Below, in pieces: positions 4,325 through 7,770 of a DNA stretch of 7,770 nt. How positions within the stretch are numbered: position 1 is the stretch's first letter; each line of letters begins with the position of its first letter. Position numbers and translations under genes: made by a program. The notes below the pieces were generated by a model, which saw only the letters and a list, made by a program, of their open reading frames with translations, was not told the origin of the DNA and did no database searches. The stretch spans positions 3,268-11,037 of the forward strand of contig PEUI01000157.1 of NCBI GenBank assembly GCA_002785585.1. Reading direction: 5' to 3'. The DNA comes from Lysobacterales bacterium CG02_land_8_20_14_3_00_62_12. Its GTDB lineage: Bacteria; Pseudomonadota; Gammaproteobacteria; Xanthomonadales; Ahniellaceae.

Positions 4325-6604
4325 ATGTTCAAAATCCCCGATCTACTCGCCCTCGGTGGCAGCTTGCTGCTGGCGCTGGGCACCGCGTCAGCCGCCCATA
4401 CTGACTACGTTGATCCCTCCGGTCGCGTCGCCTACCTCAGCGACAGTCGCGGCGATCTCAGCTATTCACCCGCAGGCGAAGACGATTGGATCCAGGTCGT
4501 GCGCAATCGACCGTTGATTCGCGGTGATCGACTGTGGACCGACCGCAATGCCCGTGCCGAAATCCAGGTTGGCAGCGCCGCCCTGCGGATCGGTGCCAAC
4601 ACCAGTTTCGAGATCCTTAATCTGGATGACCAGAACGTGCAGGTGCAAGTGACCCAAGGCACGATCAACCTGCGCGTGCGTCGCATGAATCGCGCCCAGG
4701 TCTACGAAGTGGCCACGCCGAACCTGGCCTTCACCATCAATCGGGTTGGTCGCTATCGCATCGATGTCGATCCTGATGAAGCGGTCACCACCATCGTGGT
4801 TTGGGACGGTGCCGGCGTTGCCTACGGCGACCGCAGCAATTTCCCGCTGCAAAGTGGCGATGCCGTGCGTTTTTACGACACCGACCTGCGCGATTACGAA
4901 ATGTTCGGTCTGCCGCGCAGCGACGCGTTTGATCGCTATGTCGCGCGGCGCGACCGCCGCCTCGATCGTTCGGTTTCGCTGAACTATCTGGCTGACGATG
5001 TGCCGGGCTATGCCAGTCTCGATGAATATGGCAATTGGCGTGGCGTGCAGGGCTATGGCAACGTCTGGTTTCCGAGCCAGGTCAATGCCGATTGGGCACC
5101 CTATCAAGATGGCCATTGGGTCTGGCAGGAACCTTGGGGCTGGACCTGGGTGGATGCCGCGCCCTGGGGCTTTGCGCCCTCGCACTATGGTCGCTGGACT
5201 CACCTATCCGGACGCTGGGGCTGGATCCCGGGGCCACGCAATGTGCGCCCGATCTACGCACCGGCGCTGGTCGCCTTTGTCGGTGGTCGCGGCTGGAGCG
5301 CGTCGTTCAGTCTGGGTGGTGGATCGCCGATCGGCTGGTTTCCGCTGGGCCCGCGCGACGTCTATGTGCCCTCCTACCAGACCACCCGCAACTACTTCAA
5401 TCGGGTGAACGTCAACAATACGGTAATCAACCACACCACGATCACCAATGTCTACAACAACTATGCCAGTGGCAACGCCCAGATCAATCAGAGCAACTAC
5501 GCCAATCGATCGGTGAGCAACGCCATCACGGCGGTCCCGGGCGAGGTGTTCGTGAATGCGCGTTCGGTCCGTGGCGCCACCCTCACGCTGGGTCGCAACG
5601 CGGCTAGCGCTGGCGAGATCTCGCGCTTTGCTGCGGTCGCTCCGAGTCAGCGCAGCGTGCTCGGCGCCGGTGCCACCACGCAAACTCGCCCAGCGCGCGA
5701 AGTGCTCACGCGACCGGTGTTCGCGCGTACCGCACCGCCACCAGAACCGACACCGTTCGCCGAACGCGAAGCGCTGTTGCAACGCAATCCTGGGCGCGCT
5801 CCGGCGGCGCCTGCCAAACCGGCAAGCGCTGCACGCAACGCCGATCGCAATCTGCGCGTGCTGGCGCAACCGGGCAACGCCATCAACGCCCGCAGCGCCG
5901 GTGGCGGCCGTGGCCAAGCGGAGGCACGCAGCAATCAACCAGCGACGCTGAAACCGCTGGACCGCGCCAGCGCACCGGGCCAACAACACCAGCCAGCACC
6001 GGCAAATCGTGGCCGTCGGCCACCGGCGGAAGCCCCGGTCGCACCGACCCCGGCAGCGGATCAAATCCATCCGGCGACGCCCTCGCCACGGTCACAGCGC
6101 GATTTCAGGCCAAAACCGTCGGCACGTCAGCAGCCGGTAGCGACACCATCCGCCGCGCCGGAACGCCCGATGGATTCGGGCAATGGCCGACAACGCCAGC
6201 CGATGGAGCGCGGGCGCCGAACCCAGGCCGAACCTGAATCCGCGCCGCCCGCTGCGGAATCGACCCCGCCGAATCCATCCGCCCGACCCGAGCCACCGTC
6301 GGCGCCGTCACCCCGCAGCAAGCCGCGTGGCCGCAGCGAGCGCGGGCAATCCGTACCGACGCCAGCGCCGGTGCCGGAACGCCGCAGCGAGCAGGCACCC
6401 ACGCCAGCGGCGTCGGCACCGGTCGAGCCACCAGTGGAAGACCGCGGACGTGGCCGCTCACGGGCACGCTCCGAACTGGGCCAGCCGCCGCCGGAGTCGG
6501 CAAAAGACAAGAAAAAGAACGAGGACCAAGCCGACCCAGCCGAGTCCGAAGACGCGGATAAAGACGCTGAACGCCCGAATCGGCGCCAGCGCGACCGCCA
6601 GTAA
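4325..6604 (+). CDS. Exported FecR-like / DUF6600 Trp-rich protein with disordered tail
   Basis: This 759-aa protein has a Sec signal (hydrophobic 7-20, cleavage near ASA at 21-23). Residues about 45-190 read as a FecR-like beta domain (LIRGDRLWTDRNARAEIQVG, then VQVTQGTINLRVRR). Residues about 235-350 carry repeated W-x-W and YG motifs (WAPYQDGHWVWQEPWGWTWV, HYGRWTHLSGRWGWIPG), the signature of DUF6600. An Asn-rich stretch follows (361-395). Residues about 450-759 are Pro, Ala, Arg and Ser rich and predicted disordered, ending in a charged Lys/Asp/Glu/Arg tail. No Cys is present. The ATG has GAGG 9 bases upstream; the frame is open further upstream, but that would overlap the 72-aa gene. By family knowledge such proteins are surface or periplasmic and uncharacterised. 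A sensory role like FecR is not supported, because no sigma factor is adjacent. Confidence 0.9.
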   Translation: MFKIPDLLALGGSLLLALGTASAAHTDYVDPSGRVAYLSDSRGDLSYSPAGEDDWIQVVRNRPLIRGDRLWTDRNARAEIQVGSAALRIGANTSFEILNLDDQNVQVQVTQGTINLRVRRMNRAQVYEVATPNLAFTINRVGRYRIDVDPDEAVTTIVVWDGAGVAYGDRSNFPLQSGDAVRFYDTDLRDYEMFGLPRSDAFDRYVARRDRRLDRSVSLNYLADDVPGYASLDEYGNWRGVQGYGNVWFPSQVNADWAPYQDGHWVWQEPWGWTWVDAAPWGFAPSHYGRWTHLSGRWGWIPGPRNVRPIYAPALVAFVGGRGWSASFSLGGGSPIGWFPLGPRDVYVPSYQTTRNYFNRVNVNNTVINHTTITNVYNNYASGNAQINQSNYANRSVSNAITAVPGEVFVNARSVRGATLTLGRNAASAGEISRFAAVAPSQRSVLGAGATTQTRPAREVLTRPVFARTAPPPEPTPFAEREALLQRNPGRAPAAPAKPASAARNADRNLRVLAQPGNAINARSAGGGRGQAEARSNQPATLKPLDRASAPGQQHQPAPANRGRRPPAEAPVAPTPAADQIHPATPSPRSQRDFRPKPSARQQPVATPSAAPERPMDSGNGRQRQPMERGRRTQAEPESAPPAAESTPPNPSARPEPPSAPSPRSKPRGRSERGQSVPTPAPVPERRSEQAPTPAASAPVEPPVEDRGRGRSRARSELGQPPPESAKDKKKNEDQADPAESEDADKDAERPNRRQRDRQ

Positions 6605-6613
6605 TCCACCACC

Positions 6614-6632
6614 ACGCAGTGATCGACTGCGT
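6614..6632. repeat. Short dyad after the DUF6600-type gene
   Basis: A perfect 7-bp inverted repeat (ACGCAGT, 6614-6620, with ACTGCGT, 6626-6632) encloses a 5-base loop, ten bases past the stop codon. It may be an mRNA 3' hairpin or an operator for the following small gene. There is no T tract, so a simple intrinsic terminator is unlikely. Confidence 0.4.
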
Positions 6633-6672
6633 TCAGCACCACGCCACCCTCCCTACGCTGCCGGACTTGACC

Positions 6673-6828
6673 ATGAACATTCATCTGAGCCTCGCCCCGA
6701 TCATCGCCCTGCTGGCCGGAATCCTGATCCTGGTACAACCGCGCTTGCTCAATTACATCGTCGCCCTCTATCTGATCATCATCGGCGTGCTCGGTCTGGT
6801 CGATGCTGGCGGCATGCACATGGGCTGA
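6673..6828 (+). CDS. DUF3096 family small membrane protein
   Basis: This 51-aa protein has two hydrophobic helices (about 5-20 and 25-43). They are separated by the short PRLLNYIV motif, and the first begins LAPIIALLAGILILVQPRLL, as expected for DUF3096. It ends in GGMHMG, carrying a small Met/His tail. The ATG at 6673 has only a weak GGA 7 bases upstream. A GTG at 6619 in the same frame would add 18 polar residues and is not favoured because family members start at MNIHL-like sequences. It lies 68 bases after the DUF6600-type gene on the same strand. DUF3096 has no known function. It is predicted to lie in the inner membrane with a tight hairpin fold. Confidence 0.88.
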   Translation: MNIHLSLAPIIALLAGILILVQPRLLNYIVALYLIIIGVLGLVDAGGMHMG

Positions 6829-6855
6829 CGTCACGGTCACCTGTGCTCTGCCTTG

Positions 6856-6897
6856 AGCCCCTCCCCCGCCTGCGGGGGAGGGGTTGGGGAGAGGGCT
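6856..6897. repeat. GC-rich palindromic intergenic repeat (REP-like), possible terminator
   Basis: The core is a near-perfect palindrome (CCCCTCCCCCGC, 6858-6869, with GCGGGGGAGGGG, 6872-6883). It is followed by TTGGGGAGAGGGC and four T. The outer AGCCC at 6856-6860 can pair with GGGCT at 6893-6897. This composition matches a family of dispersed intergenic elements seen in many proteobacterial genomes, of the type CCCTCTCCCCAACCCCTCCCCC. It sits 28 bases after the DUF3096 gene, and the CTTTT end suggests it may also terminate that transcript. Confidence 0.75.
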
Positions 6898-6985
6898 TTT
6901 GGACTTGGCTCTAGTTGCCGCGCACCGAAAATCTGCTGCGGACCTATGCCCGATTCGCTGTCAATCACCCGCTTGGAGAACGCTC

Positions 6986-7144
6986 ATGTCACTCGGCACC
7001 ATTCTGCTCATCATCCTGATCCTGATGCTGGTCGGCGCATTGCCCACCTGGGGCCATAGCCGCAGTTGGGGCTACGGCCCCAGCGGCGGACTCGGTCTCG
7101 TGGTAACAATCCTCATCGTGTTGCTGCTGATGGGTCGGATATGA
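6986..7144 (+). CDS. DUF3309 family small membrane protein
   Basis: This 52-aa protein begins MSLGTILLIILILMLVGALP. It continues TWGHSRSWGYGPSGGLGLV and ends in a hydrophobic helix with the tail LLMGRI. This is the full DUF3309 pattern: two membrane helices joined by a Trp/Gly/Ser loop (about 20-36). GGAG lies 8 bases upstream of the ATG at 6986. An earlier ATG-less extension of the frame has no family resemblance. It is separated from the DUF3096 gene by the palindromic element, so it may have its own promoter. DUF3309 proteins are very small and highly conserved in proteobacteria, and their function is unknown. Confidence 0.93.
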   Translation: MSLGTILLIILILMLVGALPTWGHSRSWGYGPSGGLGLVVTILIVLLLMGRI

Positions 7145-7205
7145 GTTGCAGCGCTGAGCCCGCGCCGCCCACTCGGCCGACCAGCGTTGCGGCGACCTTG
7201 GGCGG

Positions 7206-7229
7206 GTCCATCCGGTCCAGTCCAGTCCA
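7206..7229. repeat. Short GTCCA pentanucleotide repeat
   Basis: GTCCA occurs at 7206-7210 and then three times in tandem at 7215-7229. It is too short to imply function and could be a remnant of slippage. Confidence 0.6.
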
Positions 7230-7316
7230 GCCGCCAAGCCTTGGCCACTTTTCCGACGCAAGCGCCAAGGGCCGACGGACATAGACAATCGCCGGACAAC
7301 CGCAAGGCAAACCGGC

Positions 7317-7337
7317 ATCAAGTTCACAAAACTTGAT
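7317..7337. repeat. AT-rich dyad upstream of the ice-binding-like gene
   Basis: A perfect 8-bp inverted repeat (ATCAAGTT, 7317-7324, with AACTTGAT, 7330-7337) encloses five bases. It overlaps the candidate promoter's -35 element and spacer. The size and symmetry would suit a dimeric regulator's operator. A hairpin is possible but has no following T tract on the plus strand. Confidence 0.5.
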
Positions 7338-7351
7338 TTATGGACTAAGCT
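7323..7351 (+). promoter_or_regulatory. Candidate sigma-70-type promoter
   Basis: TTCACA (7323-7328, five of six bases of the -35 consensus) is followed after 17 bases by TAAGCT (7346-7351). The latter keeps the first two bases and the last base of the -10 consensus. It would give the ice-binding-like gene a leader of about 120 bases. The -10 match is weak, so this is tentative. Confidence 0.3.
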
Positions 7352-7476
7352 CAGCCCGCCAACGTGCGCTGTGGGCAGCCGCAAACCACCCAGCAAGCGT
7401 GCCGCAGCCGACCATCAGATACCAACCATCCAATGATTCTGCGAACCACCCTGCCCTACTTTGCAAGGACTGACCC

Positions 7477-7770
7477 GTGAACACGCCAACCCGCCACCGC
7501 CATCATTCATTTGGCACGCGCACCGCCAGTGCCATCGTCCCGACCATGCGCCACAGTGCCAGCACCTGGTTGACCGTAAGCCTCATCACCGTGTTGGGCT
7601 TGGCGGGCAGTGTCAGCGCCGCCACCGCACCCAACCTCGGCGCGACCGGCACTTACGGCATCGTTTCTGACACCTATACCAATTCCAATACCTCACCGCA
7701 GACCATTATCAACGGCGACGTCTGCTACACCACCGCACCGGTGACCCCGCCGCTGTCGATTACCGGTGCT
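7477..7770 (+). CDS. Ice-binding-like (DUF3494) secreted protein, N-terminal part
   Basis: The first 98 codons are present and the gene runs off the right edge. The segment APNLGATGTYGIVSDTYTNS (51-70), followed by TIINGDVCYTT (76-86), matches the start of the DUF3494 ice-binding-like fold. In that family LGxAxxFxIL and TxIxGDVG are typical. Signal residues are about 31-48 (WLTVSLITVLGLAGSVSA). The GTG at 7477 is favoured because AAGGA lies 7 bases upstream. It gives an unusually long polar His/Arg-rich N-region of about 30 residues. ATG at 7546 would give a standard signal but has no ribosome site. Known members bind ice or act as adhesins, but many are uncharacterised, and ice binding cannot be judged from this fragment. 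Confidence 0.82.
   Translation, partial: MNTPTRHRHHSFGTRTASAIVPTMRHSASTWLTVSLITVLGLAGSVSAATAPNLGATGTYGIVSDTYTNSNTSPQTIINGDVCYTTAPVTPPLSITGA

Larger units (their letters stand above)
7145..7476. other. Intergenic region before the ice-binding-like gene
   Basis: These 332 bases hold no gene I can support. They contain a short GTCCA repeat (7206-7229), an 11-base perfect odd palindrome (CCAAGCCTTGG), a dyad at 7317-7337 and a candidate promoter at 7323-7351. The open frames crossing it lack ribosome sites and family resemblance. The local drop in GC around 7320-7350 supports a regulatory role for that part. Confidence 0.5.

Noticed and set aside
5204..6070. Minus-strand open frame of 288 codons opposite the DUF6600-type gene
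   Set aside because: The translation is Arg/Ala-rich with no domain, typical of antisense shadows in GC-rich DNA.
4325..6604. FecR-type anti-sigma regulator of a TonB receptor
   Set aside because: Only the FecR-like beta region is present. There is no N-terminal anti-sigma helix domain, no adjacent ECF sigma gene, and the protein starts with an export signal.
6127..6840. Minus-strand open frame of 237 codons
   Set aside because: It covers the antisense of the disordered tail and the DUF3096 gene. The Gly/Ser/Arg-rich sequence is a complement of Pro/Ala/Arg codons.

Overview
The window looks like chromosomal DNA from a GC-rich Gram-negative bacterium, most likely a gammaproteobacterium of the Lysobacterales/Xanthomonadales type. 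This rests on two outer-membrane lipoprotein signals, a peptidoglycan-binding OmpA domain, high GC, and the set of small protein families present. No rRNA, tRNA, transposase, phage or CRISPR feature was seen, so the taxon assignment is an inference.

The left half is read on the minus strand in two transcription blocks. The first (1631 to 121) encodes a small DUF4398-type lipoprotein. It overlaps by ATGA a larger lipoprotein that has a long alanine-rich heptad-repeat rod and a C-terminal OmpA domain. A strong intrinsic terminator at 39-82 follows. The second block (3573 to 2004) encodes a His/Cys-containing low-complexity peptide that overlaps by ATGA a CsbD/YjbJ-like stress protein. Next comes a non-coding array of exactly 24 heptanucleotides (2944-3111), then a secreted protein with three BON domains and a hairpin terminator at 1947-1983.

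A divergent intergenic region of 295 bases (3574-3868) separates this from a plus-strand run. In order it holds a DUF1328 mini membrane protein (54 aa), an unrecognised two-helix membrane protein (72 aa), and a 759-aa exported protein with a FecR-like domain, a Trp-rich DUF6600-type region and a 300-residue disordered tail. A DUF3096 mini membrane protein (51 aa) and a DUF3309 mini membrane protein (52 aa) follow, separated by a GC-rich palindromic intergenic repeat. After a further 332-base gap, the start of an ice-binding-like (DUF3494) secreted protein runs off the window.

Almost every gene is an envelope or stress-associated family: OM lipoproteins, a periplasmic BON protein, CsbD, and membrane peptides of 51-72 aa. 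I infer an envelope-stress or cell-surface maintenance neighbourhood, but most of these families have no proven biochemical function. Many other long open frames exist on both strands, mostly opposite or offset from the genes listed. They are by-products of high GC or of the heptamer array and are not annotated.
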